A DNA stretch of 64,000 bases, taken from contig NZ_CP014754.1 of the NCBI RefSeq assembly GCF_001447155.2, positions 248,001 through 312,000 of the forward strand, in the 5' to 3' direction. This stretch comes from Marinobacter sp. LQ44 (lineage in GTDB: Bacteria; Pseudomonadota; Gammaproteobacteria; Pseudomonadales; Oleiphilaceae). The position numbers and the translations under genes were made by a program. The notes beneath the pieces were generated by a model that was not told the DNA's origin, made no database searches, and saw only the letters and a list, made by a program, of their open reading frames with translations. This document shows positions 21,924 through 31,044 of the stretch, one piece after another. Each line of letters opens with the position of its first letter. Position 1 is the stretch's first letter.

Positions 21924-23395
21924 GTGCTGAACTGACTCCCGCTCCGGTTTTCTGCCGCCGCCGGACGGGTGTGCTGCTTCACCCAACCGCCTTACCCGGT
22001 AACGCCGGCAAGCTCGGCCAGCACGCCCGACACTTCGTGGACTATCTGGCAGAAGCCGGCGTGACGGTTTGGCAAACCCTGCCAACAGGCCCCACCCATG
22101 CAGATTTATCGCCTTACCAATCGTTGTCCGCCCACGCCGGTAACCCTGAGTTTATCGACCTGTCGGAGCTTGTTTACCTGGGCTTACTCAGTACGGATGA
22201 ACTTGCCTTCGAGCCCAGAACCCGTGCTCTTGAAATCGCCGCTGGGCGATTTCTGTCAGTTACCGACCAAACGTCTGTAACCGCTAATCAGGACACCTGG
22301 CGACAGTTCCTGTCTGACCACAAGGCGTGGCTGGATGACTTTGCTTTGTTTATCGCCATCCGAGATGCCCATGGCGGCATTCCCTGGTACGAATGGCCAA
22401 TGCCGTTACGATGCAGAGAGGCACAAGCCCTTGACGCTTTCCGAACCCGGCATGGGAGCGCCATCGAACAGGTCTGTTTTGAACAGTTTGTATTCCACCT
22501 GCAATGGCAGGCCATGCGCCGCTATGCCCGGGAACGGGGTGTGCTGTTATTCGGGGATATCCCCATTTTTGTCGCCCACGACAGTGCCGATGTCTGGGCC
22601 CATCCTGACATGTTCAAGCTGGATGCGCAGGGCCAGCCTCTGGTCGTCGCTGGTGTGCCACCAGACTACTTTTCTCCCGATGGCCAGCACTGGGGTAATC
22701 CACTGTACGATTGGCAAGCCATGGCCGCTGATGGTTATCGATGGTGGATTGACCGGCTGGCCAGCCAGCTGGAAAAGTTCGACCTTCTCAGGATTGACCA
22801 TTTCCGGGGCCTACAGGCGTTCTGGGAAATACCTGCGGCAGATGCCCGGCCGGTGAATGGGCACTGGGTGGCGGGCCCGGCCGATGCTTTTCTGTCAGCG
22901 TGCTTTGAGCAACTCCCGGAACTGCCGCTGGTTGCGGAGAACCTGGGCATCATAGGGGCGGATGTTGAGGCACTGCGGCAACGGTTTAACTTGCCCGGTA
23001 TGACGGTCATGCAGTTTGGTTTTGACGGCAGTGCAAGCAATCCTCATTTGCTTCATAACCATAAAGAGCACGACCTGGTGTACACCGGCACCCACGATAA
23101 TGACACCACCCTGGGCTGGTACCAGAGCCTGGATGAAGGTACCCGGAATCATGTAAACCAATACCTTCGCCTCTGCGACGACAACCTTCCCAGGCAGATT
23201 ATCCAGGCGGCGCTGGCGTCTGTATCGGGACTGGTGATGATTCCAATGCAGGACCTCCTCGGGCTGGACTCCAGTGCGCGATTCAACACTCCTGGCACAA
23301 CCTCCAATAACTGGATCTGGCAGTTACCGGTGAACTATCAATCACTGGCGCAGCCAGAATCCTTGAGGTCGCTGATTAACCTTTACGGGCGTTAA
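21920..23395 (+). CDS. malQ: 4-alpha-glucanotransferase (amylomaltase, GH77)
   Basis: 491 residues. The GH77 catalytic residues are in place: Asp in LLRIDHFRGLQAFWEIP, Glu in LPLVAENLGIIG and Asp in TGTHDNDTTLGWY. The C-terminal NTPGTTSNNWIWQL is the usual family ending. It disproportionates short maltodextrins to lengths that phosphorylase can use. The start overlaps the GH57 stop (ATGA), indicating coupled translation. Confidence 0.95.
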   Translation: MSAELTPAPVFCRRRTGVLLHPTALPGNAGKLGQHARHFVDYLAEAGVTVWQTLPTGPTHADLSPYQSLSAHAGNPEFIDLSELVYLGLLSTDELAFEPRTRALEIAAGRFLSVTDQTSVTANQDTWRQFLSDHKAWLDDFALFIAIRDAHGGIPWYEWPMPLRCREAQALDAFRTRHGSAIEQVCFEQFVFHLQWQAMRRYARERGVLLFGDIPIFVAHDSADVWAHPDMFKLDAQGQPLVVAGVPPDYFSPDGQHWGNPLYDWQAMAADGYRWWIDRLASQLEKFDLLRIDHFRGLQAFWEIPAADARPVNGHWVAGPADAFLSACFEQLPELPLVAENLGIIGADVEALRQRFNLPGMTVMQFGFDGSASNPHLLHNHKEHDLVYTGTHDNDTTLGWYQSLDEGTRNHVNQYLRLCDDNLPRQIIQAALASVSGLVMIPMQDLLGLDSSARFNTPGTTSNNWIWQLPVNYQSLAQPESLRSLINLYGR

Positions 23396-23402
23396 ATTGG
23401 GC

Positions 23403-23451
23403 AGCTGGTCATTAATTGATCAGAGTCAAGATGATTAATCCTTGACCAGCT
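23403..23451. repeat. Inverted repeat between malQ and the PilZ gene
   Basis: AGCTGGTCA at 23403-23411 is answered by TGACCAGCT at 23443-23451, with further partial pairing (TTAAT/ATTAA) inside. No T-run follows, so it could be a weak terminator, an mRNA-stability hairpin or an operator. Confidence 0.35.
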
Positions 23452-23518
23452 ATAACTAATAAAAGCGGGTGTATATACCGAGGAGATGTTCTACGTTGAG
23501 TGAATACAGGGGGATATC

Positions 23519-23908
23519 ATGGAGCATCGGCTTAGTCAGCGGATTGAAGGCGAGCTACCCATACTTGTCTACAAAAGGGGAATGCCCGTAGCCACCGGGC
23601 AAATCCAGGACGCCTCCCGGCGAGGTTTGTTTGTGGCAACCGATTACGCCGACATCCGGTTGAACCAGCCTATTCAGCTGGCCTTCAAGTTTCCGGACCA
23701 GCGGCACGACTGCCACCGGGTCTTGAACGCGCACGTTGTTCGCAGGTCTTCCGGTGGGCTGGGTTTGGGGGTTGATGTAACAGACAACGACGCCAGTGTG
23801 ATCGCAGAGTTAGTGAAGTGGCTGCAAAGCCAATCTTTGCTCACTGAGTTCAACGTTGGGGGCAGTACAGAACGCACTAACAGAATAGCCGCAGGGAGGA
23901 ATGGATAA
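23519..23908 (+). CDS. PilZ domain protein (predicted c-di-GMP binder)
   Basis: 129 residues. Both c-di-GMP motifs are present: RLSQR near the N-terminus and DASRRG (DxSxxG) 25 residues on, followed by the beta-barrel (NQPIQLAFKFPDQR, HVVRRSSGGLGLGV). No other domain is attached. It sits inside the glycogen gene cluster, one base before the next start, which suggests c-di-GMP input to glycogen metabolism (inference). The start is the ATG at 23519. Confidence 0.85.
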   Translation: MEHRLSQRIEGELPILVYKRGMPVATGQIQDASRRGLFVATDYADIRLNQPIQLAFKFPDQRHDCHRVLNAHVVRRSSGGLGLGVDVTDNDASVIAELVKWLQSQSLLTEFNVGGSTERTNRIAAGRNG

Positions 23909-23909
23909 C

Positions 23910-24680
23910 ATGGCACGATTGGCAGGCAAGGTAGCAGCAGTGACTGGAGGAGCCGTTGGCATTGGCAAGGCTGCGGTTCACCGTATGGTGGAGGAGGGCG
24001 CAGCAGTTGGCATACTGGATGTCCTTGACCAGGCCGGTGAAGCACTCGCCACGGAACTGGCCGCCAAGGGTTACAAAGTGGCCTATTGGCATTGCGATGT
24101 AGCAGACGAAGCCCAAGTAAAAGAGGCTATCAATAACGTTGCGGAAAAATTCGGCAAGCTCGACGTATTGGTGAACAACGCCGGCATATCCGGCACCAAC
24201 AAACCGACCCACGAACTGACAGAAGAGGAATGGGACAAAGTGCAGGCGGTTAACGTTAAAGGCGTTTTCTTCTGCACGAAGCACGCAATTCCGCATATGA
24301 AAAAAGCGGGCAGCGGCAGCTTGATCAATCTCTCATCCATTTACGGCCTGGTAAGCGCACCAGATGTTCCGCCTTACCATGCGTCAAAAGGCGCCGTAAG
24401 ATTGATGACCAAGACCGATGCGATGATATATGCACCAGATCGGATTCGTGCCAATTCGATTCACCCGGGGTTTATCTGGACGCCCATGGTTGAGAATCAC
24501 CTGAAAACCACTGGCATGGACCCGGAAGAAGCCAGGCAGGCGACTGCCGCCCTGCATCCCCTGGGACACATGGGGGAGCCGGACGACATCGCCTGGGGCA
24601 TCGTTTACCTGGCGTCTGATGAGTCAAAGTTCATTACCGGCAGCGAACTGGTCATCGACGGCGGCTATACAGCGCACTGA
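23910..24680 (+). CDS. Short-chain dehydrogenase/reductase
   Basis: About 256 residues from the ATG at 23910, which stands 9 nt from GGAGGA; the ATG at 23901 is too close to that site. It has the Rossmann motif TGGAVGIGKA, NNAGISG, catalytic Ser in INLSSIYG, YHASK (YxxxK) and a C-terminal ITGSELVIDGGYTAH typical of classical SDRs. It is an NAD(P)-dependent alcohol or sugar oxidoreductase with unknown substrate. It lies between the PilZ gene and the second phosphorylase, apparently in one transcription unit. Confidence 0.9.
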   Translation: MARLAGKVAAVTGGAVGIGKAAVHRMVEEGAAVGILDVLDQAGEALATELAAKGYKVAYWHCDVADEAQVKEAINNVAEKFGKLDVLVNNAGISGTNKPTHELTEEEWDKVQAVNVKGVFFCTKHAIPHMKKAGSGSLINLSSIYGLVSAPDVPPYHASKGAVRLMTKTDAMIYAPDRIRANSIHPGFIWTPMVENHLKTTGMDPEEARQATAALHPLGHMGEPDDIAWGIVYLASDESKFITGSELVIDGGYTAH

Positions 24681-24695
24681 CACCGAGCCAAGATC

Positions 24696-27200
24696 ATGAC
24701 GCTCGCTGCATACACCATGCGGGCCCTGCCAGCCCAGCTGTCGGGGCTTATTTCTCTGGCGCTGGATTTGCGCTGGAGCTGGCATCATGGCAGTGATCAG
24801 CTCTGGCGGTTACTGGATGAAGATGTCTGGGAGTCCACCCAGAACGCCTGGCTGGTGCTCAATAGCGTGTCTTCTGAGCATTTGCAGGCCTTGGCGGAAA
24901 ATCCGGCTTTCCTCGAGGTTTACCAGGCCCAGATAGGTCATCACCAGGCGCTCAACACGGCGGAAACCTGGTATTCCGACACCTGCGACGGCCAACTGGG
25001 CGAAGGCGTTGCCTGGTTCTGTATGGAATACGGGGTTTCTGAATCGTTGCCGTTGTATAGCGGCGGGCTGGGGGTATTGGCCGGGGATTACCTGAAAGCG
25101 GCCAGTGACCTCGGAGTGCCGGTGATGGCCGTCGGCCTTCTTTACCAGCAGGGTTATTTTCGCCAGGCCCTGAGTGCTGACGGCGAACAGCTGGAGTTTC
25201 ACCCCTACAACGACCCAACCATGCTGCCGGTGGCACCTGTAAGAGACCCAAATGGAGAGTGGGCGAGGGTGACGGTGCCCTTTCCCGGCCGGGCTGTTCG
25301 CCTCAGGGCCTGGAAAGGTCAGGTTGGCCGATGCGAGTTGTTGTTATTGGACAGCAACGACCCCCGCAATGAACCCGGCGACCGGGGCATCACCAGTGAA
25401 CTCTACAGTGGCGATCCCGAAAAACGTATTCAGCAGGAAATGGTGCTGGGCATAGGCGGTTGGCGATTGCTGGAACTGTTACAACGCAAACCCACGGTGT
25501 GTCATATCAATGAGGGGCACAGTGCGCTGGCATTGATCGAAAGGGCCCATTACTGGCAACGGGCAAACCAATCAGATTTTCCAACAGCCAGGCTGGCGAC
25601 CCGAGCCACCAATCTTTTCACAACCCATACGTCCGTGGCTGCCGGTTTTGATCGATTCGCCCCGGGGCTGGCAGAACTCTACCTGACACCTTGGCTTTCC
25701 GAAAACAACAACTCACTGCAAAATCTATTTCAACTCGCCAACGGTGGCAGCCGCGACCTGAACATGGCCGGTTTGGCGCTTGGTATGAGTGGCCGCTTTA
25801 ACGGTGTAAGCCAGATCCACCGCAAGGTAACCCAGGCGATTTTCCAGCCCTGGTTTGGGCGCTGGCCTGCTGACGACATCCCGGCCGAGTTCGTGACTAA
25901 CGGCGTGCACACCCCAAGCTGGGATTCACCCGAATCCGACGCCTTGTGGACCAGGGCCTGCGGCCAGGAGCGGTGGCGCAGGCCGTTAACGCAATCCTGC
26001 CCGCTGCAGTCCATCACGGACAACGAGCTTTGGCAAATGCGGCGAAACCAGCGCAAGCGTTTGGTCAGTTACCTGCGCAAACGCTTGCAAAGCCAGCACT
26101 GCGAACACAAGGTTGGTTCCAGTGTCGAGGCCGCATGCGGCCTGCTGCTGGACCCGGAAACCCTCACGCTCGGGTTTGCCAGGCGATTTACCAGCTATAA
26201 ACGCCCGGATCTCCTGCTCAAAGACCCGCAAAGGCTTCTGGCGTTGCTGTGCTGCCGGGACCGGCCACTTCAGATCGTCTTGGCGGGAAAAGCTCACCCC
26301 CACGATGCCGCAGGCAAGGCGTTGATCAAGCGTTGGAAGGAGTTTTCCCGGCGCCCAGAGGCTGAGGGCCGGGTGGTGTTCATTGAAGACTATGACCTTG
26401 CCGTGGCCAACCAGCTTATTCAGGGGGTGGATGTGTGGCTCAATTGCCCGAGACACCCCTGGGAGGCTTGTGGAACCAGTGGTATGAAAGTGCTGGTGAA
26501 CGGTGGCCTGAACTTGTCTCAATACGATGGTTGGTGGGCAGAAGCCTGGAACGAGAACGTGGGCTGGGCCATTCGGCCTGGCGCCACGTTTGAAGAACTC
26601 AGCCATTCCGACCAGCATGATGACGCCGACGCAAACGAACTTTTCGCATTGCTGGAGGAACAAGTGATACCCGAGTTCTACCAGCTCAACAGCGAGGGCC
26701 TGCCGGCGAGCTGGTTGCAACGGGTGCGGGCCAGCATGGACCAGTTAACGGCCAGCTATTCCGCCAATCGCATGGTTCGGGAATACGTTGATGCCTTCTA
26801 CCTGCCGATGATCGCCAAGGGCAACCAGAGGAACCCCGAAACCGCCAGGCAATTGCTCCAATGTCAGCAACAAATTGCCCAGCATTGGTCAAGATTACGC
26901 TTTGGAAGACTCACCAGCCAGCAGGAAGACGGCACGCGGGTGTTTACCCTGGATGTGTACCTGGACGGACTAAGCCCAGAACAGGTGGAGATAGAGCTGG
27001 TGGCGGAAGCTTCGGAATACGGTGGGCGCATAGTTCAGCCCATGACGCTTGAACGAAGCCTGCCCGGTGCTGAGGACAGCTACCTGTTTTCAGTATCGGT
27101 GCCAGACCGGCCGGAGGATCACTACACTCCAAGGATTCGCCCACACCACCCGCTGCTCCATATCCCGTTAGAGGATCAGCACGTGCTCTGGTATCGCTAA
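24696..27200 (+). CDS. glgP: Second alpha-glucan phosphorylase
   Basis: 834 residues, same DUF3417-type lineage as the 12,796 gene but clearly divergent. Landmarks: LISLALDLRWSWHHGSDQLW, WFCMEYGVSESLPLYSGGLG, TLGFARRFTSYKRPDLLL, and the PLP-lysine motif EACGTSGMKVLVNGGLNLSQ (Lys near 597). It is last in the rightward glycogen arm. Having one phosphorylase in each arm suggests different substrates or regulation (inference). It converges on trkH, 6 bp away. Confidence 0.92.
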   Translation: MTLAAYTMRALPAQLSGLISLALDLRWSWHHGSDQLWRLLDEDVWESTQNAWLVLNSVSSEHLQALAENPAFLEVYQAQIGHHQALNTAETWYSDTCDGQLGEGVAWFCMEYGVSESLPLYSGGLGVLAGDYLKAASDLGVPVMAVGLLYQQGYFRQALSADGEQLEFHPYNDPTMLPVAPVRDPNGEWARVTVPFPGRAVRLRAWKGQVGRCELLLLDSNDPRNEPGDRGITSELYSGDPEKRIQQEMVLGIGGWRLLELLQRKPTVCHINEGHSALALIERAHYWQRANQSDFPTARLATRATNLFTTHTSVAAGFDRFAPGLAELYLTPWLSENNNSLQNLFQLANGGSRDLNMAGLALGMSGRFNGVSQIHRKVTQAIFQPWFGRWPADDIPAEFVTNGVHTPSWDSPESDALWTRACGQERWRRPLTQSCPLQSITDNELWQMRRNQRKRLVSYLRKRLQSQHCEHKVGSSVEAACGLLLDPETLTLGFARRFTSYKRPDLLLKDPQRLLALLCCRDRPLQIVLAGKAHPHDAAGKALIKRWKEFSRRPEAEGRVVFIEDYDLAVANQLIQGVDVWLNCPRHPWEACGTSGMKVLVNGGLNLSQYDGWWAEAWNENVGWAIRPGATFEELSHSDQHDDADANELFALLEEQVIPEFYQLNSEGLPASWLQRVRASMDQLTASYSANRMVREYVDAFYLPMIAKGNQRNPETARQLLQCQQQIAQHWSRLRFGRLTSQQEDGTRVFTLDVYLDGLSPEQVEIELVAEASEYGGRIVQPMTLERSLPGAEDSYLFSVSVPDRPEDHYTPRIRPHHPLLHIPLEDQHVLWYR

Positions 27201-27206
27201 TCGGTG

Positions 27207-28664
27207 TTAGCCGCGCCAGAACCCGGGTGAAAGCACGATCACCACACTGAGAATTTCCAGCCGGCCCATCAGCATACCCACCGACAGAATCCACTTGGCG
27301 GCATCTGGCAGGGGAGCGAAGTTACCCGACGGACCAATAATGTCACCAAGCCCCGGGCCAACGTTGGTCAAAGAGGTGAGGGCGCCAGACAGGGCTGTCA
27401 CGAAATCGAGCTGAAGTGACGCCAGCAGCACCGTGATAATCAACAGGCACAGCAGGAAAATGAAAGTGTAGGCAATCATCGATGAAATAATCTCGTCGCT
27501 GACCGCCCGCCCGTTGTAGTTCCGGGTGAACACCGCCCTCGGGTGTAACAGTCGCATCAGCTGCTCCCGAAGAATGATCAACGACAGTTGGAAACGGAAA
27601 ATCTTCATGCCGCCAGAGGTCGAGCCGGAACAGCCACCTACAAACATCAAAAAGAAGAACACCACAAAGGCCAGCGGCCCCCAGGCGGCATAGTCTTCTG
27701 AGGCGTAACCGGTCGTGGTCACCACAGACGTTACGTTGAACAACGTCGCCACGTAATTGTGTAGGGGATCAAACGGAATCGGCGAAACCCACCAGCGGTA
27801 GAGTGTCAGCAGTGCCGGCACGGTGAAAAGAATGGTCAGAAACAGTCGGACTTGCTGGTCTTTGAACAGAACACCGTGTTGCCCGTGCAATTCCCGTACG
27901 AACAGAAAAAACGGCAAACTGCCGATGATCATGAACAACGTGGCTTCCATCAGGATCAGATCGCTGAACTTGCCCATCGACAGATCAGAGGTGGAGAAAC
28001 CACCGGTGGCGATGCTGGTCAGGCCATGGTTGAAGGCATCAAACAGACTCATGCCTGATAGCCAGTAGGTAACCACCGCAATCACGGAGAACACCAGGTA
28101 AACGAACAGAAGGCCACGACTGAGGGTTTTCATTCGGGGCAACGCTTTGTCTGTCCATTCGGAAGATTCTGTTGCGAACAACCGCATACCACCAACACGC
28201 AGAAACGGAAGCACCGCAACGAACATACCGATGATGCCGATGCCGCCGATCCACTGAAGAATGGACCGCCACAGCAGCAGATCCCGATCCATGTCATCAA
28301 GACCACTGAGCACCGTGGCACCCGTTGTGGTTATGCCGGAGGTACCCTCAAAAAAAGCATCTGCCGCGGAAATCCCGTTATCACTGAGATAGAAGGGTAT
28401 TGAGGAGAGCAGGGCGATGATAAACCAGCTGGAAACGGTAAGAACGAACATGTAGCGGGGCTTGAGATCCCTGGGTTGCCGATACATTGACAACACGCCG
28501 ACAGCACCAAGCACAAATACGATGCCGGCCGATTCGGCGAAGGCCACCGCGTTTGGTACGTCTTCCCCCGCAAGAGCGAGAAGTACAACAGGTAAGGTCA
28601 TGAAAACACTAAGAAGTATAAACATGACGCTGATAATAAATATGACAGGGTAAAGGTTTCTCAA
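27207..28664 (-). CDS. trkH: TrkH-family potassium uptake channel subunit
   Basis: 485 residues, polytopic. The four selectivity-filter loops of the KtrB/TrkH fold are visible: TSGITTTGATVLSG, GLTSIATGGFSTSD, NVTSVVTTTGYAS and ALTSLTNVGPGLGD. It is an inner-membrane K+ channel that needs a cytosolic TrkA/KtrA gating ring, which is not encoded nearby. It is transcribed alone. Confidence 0.93.
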   Translation of the reverse strand: MRNLYPVIFIISVMFILLSVFMTLPVVLLALAGEDVPNAVAFAESAGIVFVLGAVGVLSMYRQPRDLKPRYMFVLTVSSWFIIALLSSIPFYLSDNGISAADAFFEGTSGITTTGATVLSGLDDMDRDLLLWRSILQWIGGIGIIGMFVAVLPFLRVGGMRLFATESSEWTDKALPRMKTLSRGLLFVYLVFSVIAVVTYWLSGMSLFDAFNHGLTSIATGGFSTSDLSMGKFSDLILMEATLFMIIGSLPFFLFVRELHGQHGVLFKDQQVRLFLTILFTVPALLTLYRWWVSPIPFDPLHNYVATLFNVTSVVTTTGYASEDYAAWGPLAFVVFFFLMFVGGCSGSTSGGMKIFRFQLSLIILREQLMRLLHPRAVFTRNYNGRAVSDEIISSMIAYTFIFLLCLLIITVLLASLQLDFVTALSGALTSLTNVGPGLGDIIGPSGNFAPLPDAAKWILSVGMLMGRLEILSVVIVLSPGFWRG

Positions 28665-28887
28665 GGTGCGCCCGCGCCAGCTGACAAAGAGACGGCGTCA
28701 GGATACCCCCGGTACCGGGCTTCCGCAAGGAAACAGGCGGACGCACGGGCCATTAACACCAAATTAAATCCCTGTAAAAGCAACGTAAATTCGGAACCTG
28801 GCTATGGCAAACATCGTCTGTGTGGTGCAAGTTGTTAAAAGGAGCGTTACCCATCAGCTCCCCAATAAGGAACAAGGAGAACCGGTT

Positions 28888-29427
28888 ATGAACGTAAAAA
28901 AGACTCTGTTACTCGCGTCCGTTGCGTCTGCAGGCATCGCTTTGGTTGGGACGGCATCTGCACAGGATATGTATAAGAGCGGTGTGGGTGGCCTTTATGC
29001 CGGGTTGAACTATACGTTTATGGATCTGGATTATGACGGCGTTTCAAGCGCTGACGTTGGAACGCTGTCCGGCAAAGTTGGTGTGATGGCCAACGAATTC
29101 CTGGGCATTGAGGCCCGCGCGGGTTTCGGTGTGGATGATGATCGGGTGTTTGGCCAAAAGGTCAAACTTGATAACTTCTTTGGCGGGTATGCCACCATCA
29201 ACATGGCGAACCAGAGCCCCGTAACACCCTATGCCGTGGTTGGTTTCACCCGCATCGAGGCCGAGTTTGGTCCTGTATCTGACGATGAATCGGACTTCTC
29301 ATACGGCGCCGGCGTCAACTTCAAGTTCGCCCCGAATCTGTCGGGTAACCTCGAGTACATGCGCTACTACGATGACAGCGACCTGACGGTCGACGGCATT
29401 GGTCTTGGTGTTCAGATAAACTTCTGA
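28888..29427 (+). CDS. Small outer-membrane beta-barrel protein (OmpA/OprF-barrel-like)
   Basis: 179 residues from the ATG at 28888, with AAGGAGA 7 nt upstream. The signal peptide ends around VGTASAQD. The mature part has alternating aromatic strands (GGLYAGLNYTFMDLDYDG, NFFGGYATINMA, LSGNLEYMRYYDD) and ends in aromatic Phe (GLGVQINF), as expected for an 8-stranded barrel of the OMP_b-brl type. Specific function is unknown. The ~220-bp upstream gap to trkH holds the promoter, but no clear box is recognised. Confidence 0.82.
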   Translation: MNVKKTLLLASVASAGIALVGTASAQDMYKSGVGGLYAGLNYTFMDLDYDGVSSADVGTLSGKVGVMANEFLGIEARAGFGVDDDRVFGQKVKLDNFFGGYATINMANQSPVTPYAVVGFTRIEAEFGPVSDDESDFSYGAGVNFKFAPNLSGNLEYMRYYDDSDLTVDGIGLGVQINF

Positions 29428-29452
29428 TTCCGGAACAAAGACCTGAAACGGA

Positions 29453-29483
29453 CCCCGCTGGCGCTAAAGGCGCGAGCGGGTTT
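29453..29483 (+). terminator. Rho-independent terminator after the beta-barrel gene
   Basis: CCCGCTGGCGC, loop TAAAG, then GCGCGAGCGGG with one mismatch, followed by TTT. It sits 27 bp after the stop codon. Confidence 0.75.
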
Positions 29484-29579
29484 CGTGGCTTTGATAGAGT
29501 GGTAAATTAGACCAAAACCAGTAATCCAGAATAATGTTTAAGTCGTATTATCACCATCTCCTTGATAGGTGAGAAAGCG

Positions 29580-30404
29580 ATGAAAAAGTCCCCCCTGCAA
29601 ACCGTCATATTTGTTGGCGCTCTTTCCTGTTTTGGATCAGTAAATGCGGCTGAGTCGAGAACCGCTCTCGTTCCACTTCCTTCCATCGACGATTTTACAA
29701 ATGGCGATGGTTGGGGATTTGGGCTTGGGTTAGGCGTTGAGTACGAGACTGCCTACGAGGGGTCCGACGAATTTGCATTTGAGGTCGACCCAGCGGGCGG
29801 TGTTCAGTACCGGACCGGTGATCACCTGCTTTTCTGGGCAGGTGAATCAATTGGCTGGCGGACACGGGTAAAGGATACCTGGTTGTTTCAATCATCCATC
29901 GGCTACGAAGAAGGCCGTGAAGAAAGTGACTCAGACGATGGCAGACTGGACGGTTTAGGTGATTCACGTTCCGGAGTCACAGTGCTGTTGGAAGTGCGCC
30001 ATGCGCTCACGGAAGACTGGCGTTACTTTCTTGATGGCCGGGTCTTAACAGGTGAGGTCGGTACACTGGGCATTTTCGGGGCAGGAACCTGCCTGGCCTG
30101 CAAGCCCGACGGTACTGGCTGGGAAGTGGGTGCAGTGGTTACGTTCCACGATGGCAAGCTTGCCAACCGTGACTTTGGTGTGACCACACAACAATCCATA
30201 GATTCAGGCCTTCCTGCAACCGACGTTGATAGTGGGTACAGATCAACTGGGTTCAATGTTAGCTACCGTAATTACTTGCACAAGAACTGGCAGATCTTCG
30301 GTGAGGCTCTTTACGAAGCATTTGGGAGCGAGGTTTCAGACAGCCCGATCACGCTCAACAACTACGAGGCGGAGATTGGTGTTGGCTTCATTTATGTTTT
30401 CTAG
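29580..30404 (+). CDS. MipA/OmpV family outer-membrane protein
   Basis: 274 residues from the ATG at 29580 (MKKSPLQTVIF), with AGGTGAG upstream. The signal peptide ends near SVNAAES. The beta-barrel strands include LGVEYETAYEGSDEFAFEV, GVQYRTGDHLLFWAGESIG and the C-terminal YEAEIGVGFIYVF, with terminal Phe, typical of the MipA/OmpV scaffold. Its role is outer-membrane structure or small-molecule passage; specifics are unknown. It is the last core-like gene before the dif site. Confidence 0.8.
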   Translation: MKKSPLQTVIFVGALSCFGSVNAAESRTALVPLPSIDDFTNGDGWGFGLGLGVEYETAYEGSDEFAFEVDPAGGVQYRTGDHLLFWAGESIGWRTRVKDTWLFQSSIGYEEGREESDSDDGRLDGLGDSRSGVTVLLEVRHALTEDWRYFLDGRVLTGEVGTLGIFGAGTCLACKPDGTGWEVGAVVTFHDGKLANRDFGVTTQQSIDSGLPATDVDSGYRSTGFNVSYRNYLHKNWQIFGEALYEAFGSEVSDSPITLNNYEAEIGVGFIYVF

Positions 30405-30471
30405 TTTTGGCTGAGGGTGACGTAAACGATTGTGTGTCTCCACTAAAAGCGTAATGGGGGGTTTATACCGT

Positions 30472-30499
30472 ATTTAACATAATATACATTATGCGCAGT
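30472..30499 (-). other. dif: dif site (XerC/XerD chromosome-dimer resolution site)
   Basis: Reading the plus strand: XerD arm ATTTAACATAA (30472-30482), central hexamer TATACA (30483-30488), XerC arm TTATGCGCAGT (30489-30499). In reverse complement this equals E. coli dif except for the first two bases of the XerC arm. A match of this length and arm structure is very unlikely by chance. It marks the replication terminus, and is also a target for integrative elements that exploit Xer recombinases. Everything to the right looks accessory. Confidence 0.88.
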
Positions 30500-30541
30500 G
30501 GCCAACATCAAGAACGGGGCGGATTTTACCAACTTGGACGA

Positions 30542-30602
30542 CCACACAAAGTACTAAACAAACGCCACGTAAAGTGCTAAACCTCCACATAAAGTACTAA
30601 AC
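30542..30602 (+). repeat. Three 18-bp direct repeats (iteron- or transposase-site-like)
   Basis: CCACACAAAGTACTAAAC (30542-30559), CCACGTAAAGTGCTAAAC (30565-30582) and CCACATAAAGTACTAAAC (30585-30602), spaced 23 and 20 bp start to start. They begin 43 bp after dif. Tandem sites near one helical turn multiple suggest a binding array for a recombinase, transposase (IS21-type ends carry such arrays) or initiator. No matching gene is identified. Confidence 0.75.
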
Positions 30603-30750
30603 TTGTTGTCCAGATCGGTAACTCCATGTATTTATTTAGCAATTCGAATTTCGCTGGGAAAGTCGTGTTTCACGTTAAAAAGAGCTACTCTTCCGAAAAA
30701 GAACGTCAGTTGAAGCGACGCTATGAGCACCAAAGCACCGATCACTAGCG

Positions 30751-31044
30751 GTGAGCGACACTTTCTCTATCGGTAGGAGTATGGGCTCTGATCAGATGAA
30801 TGTTTTCTTCGAGCTCACCTGGCCCCGCGAATTCTCAATTTCGAAAGGGATAACGCGAGATGGCGTTATCGATAACCTAGCCGTGAAGATTCCGGCCGAT
30901 TTTATGGATGACATTGCGATCGCCTGGATAAAGAAGCGGAAACTGCAAGTCGCTGTCGGCGGTCCCGTTGGGAATGAATGTGGAAGCCCAGACTGCCCCT
31001 TGGGAGTGAGAGTTCTCTTTCTACCTTTAAATCCGTTAAAATAA
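30751..31044 (+). CDS. Small hypothetical protein
   Basis: Up to 97 residues from a GTG at 30751, or 82 from the ATG at 30796 (MNVFFELTWPREF). TAGGAG at 30774-30779 does not suit either start well. It has no signal peptide, membrane segment or recognised motif; the tail contains two Cys (NECGSPDCPLG). It lies between the dif-proximal repeats and the recombinase gene and could be an accessory of that element. A 30849-30870 inverted repeat (GATAACGC / GCGTTATC) is internal to it. Confidence 0.4.
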   Translation: MSDTFSIGRSMGSDQMNVFFELTWPREFSISKGITRDGVIDNLAVKIPADFMDDIAIAWIKKRKLQVAVGGPVGNECGSPDCPLGVRVLFLPLNPLK

